Source: Vibrio algarum (GTDB lineage Bacteria; Pseudomonadota; Gammaproteobacteria; Enterobacterales; Vibrionaceae). From it: a DNA stretch of 64,000 nucleotides. Positions within the stretch are counted from its first letter, which is position 1. Each line of letters opens with the position of its first letter. Position numbers and translations under genes: made by a program. Below are positions 63,828 through 64,000 of the stretch, one piece after another. The DNA lies in the NCBI RefSeq assembly GCF_028204155.1, contig NZ_JAQLOI010000001.1, positions 3,162,001 through 3,226,000 of the forward strand. The letters are read 5' to 3'. The notes beneath the pieces are model-generated. The model searched no databases and was not told where the DNA came from. It worked only from the letters and a program-made list of their open reading frames with translations.

Positions 63828-64000
63828 TTAGTTAGACAATTTATATGTGACCGTCACTTTGTCCCTAATAACTAATTTCGAATCTTCGTACCCATTCGGG
63901 GAAATGCCGGTATTGTTATCCATTGCCATCGCTTTCATCATGGTTGGTTGAGTATGTGAACTGTTATAGGAAATGCGCCATACTCCATCTAATTCTATAT
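63828..64000 (-). CDS. Oxidative-stress defence protein, SIMPL domain (YggE-like), partial
   Basis: The last 57 codons of a minus-strand gene whose 5' part lies beyond position 64000. The visible C terminus contains MMKAMAMDNNTG near the middle and ends VIRDKVTVTYKLSN. The MMKAMAMD segment followed by a final V-V-Y-x-L strand is the pattern I know from YggE/SIMPL-domain periplasmic proteins, which vibrios carry next to serA. Convergent with serA. The call rests on a short segment plus context. Confidence 0.7.
   Translation of the reverse strand, partial: IELDGVWRISYNSSHTQPTMMKAMAMDNNTGISPNGYEDSKLVIRDKVTVTYKLSN

Overview
The window is a chromosome segment of a gammaproteobacterium, almost certainly of the family Vibrionaceae (Vibrio or a close relative). 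The basis is the gene content and gene order (thrABC with an attenuator; arcA/arcB next to a GGDEF gene; mtnN-cbiB-btuF; mutS/rpoS-nlpD-pcm-surE-truD-ispF-ispD-ftsB-eno-pyrG-mazG-relA-rlmD/barA; acpS-pdxJ-recO-era-rnc-lepB-lepA-rseCBA-rpoE/nadB; ubiI-ubiH-ygfB/zapA-6S RNA-fau-rpiA-serA), the moderate AT richness and the protein sequences. It is core genome. I see no prophage, insertion sequence, integron cassette, CRISPR array, rRNA or tRNA.

Layout. 1-4340 holds the threonine operon on the minus strand (thrC cut by the window edge, thrB, thrA, leader peptide and attenuator). 4664-6121 holds a small predicted envelope protein, rraA and a DUF3293 gene. 6449-12439 is a redox/c-di-GMP signalling block (arcA, arcB, a PAS-GGDEF protein, the radical-SAM gene yhcC). 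13039-19058 encodes glutamate synthase (gltBD). 19233-23017 holds nucleoside recycling and cobamide salvage/uptake genes, a TRIC-family membrane protein and pncC. 23299-25860 is mutS. 25931-39826 is a long minus-strand run from rpoS to rlmD. barA/varS is divergent at 39962. 42822-52004 is the acpS-to-rpoE run. 52415-56317 holds nadB, ygfX/sdhE and ygfZ plus a YbaK-type deacylase. 56430-57092 holds a candidate structured RNA and a ytfK-like gene. 57175-60182 holds two ubiquinone hydroxylases and ygfB. 60446-63764 holds zapA, 6S RNA, fau, rpiA and serA, and a yggE-like gene runs off the end.

Functional themes. Several global stress and growth regulators lie together: ArcA/ArcB (redox), RpoS (stationary phase), RpoE with RseABC (envelope stress), RelA and a YtfK-like protein (stringent response), BarA/VarS (carbon storage), 6S RNA (RNA polymerase holoenzyme switching) and RraA (RNase E control).

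The most striking observation is that three genes, arcB, barA and rseC, are each broken by exactly one missing base in a G or C homopolymer (8731-8735, 41443-41447, 49445-49450). Adding one base restores full-length proteins of the usual size in every case. Shared direction and context point first to homopolymer under-calling in the assembly. Slippage-based variation in three regulators is the alternative and can be tested. The best candidate for something undescribed is a run of four consecutive hairpins ending in a strong intrinsic terminator at 56433-56585, between the ygfZ pair and ytfK.
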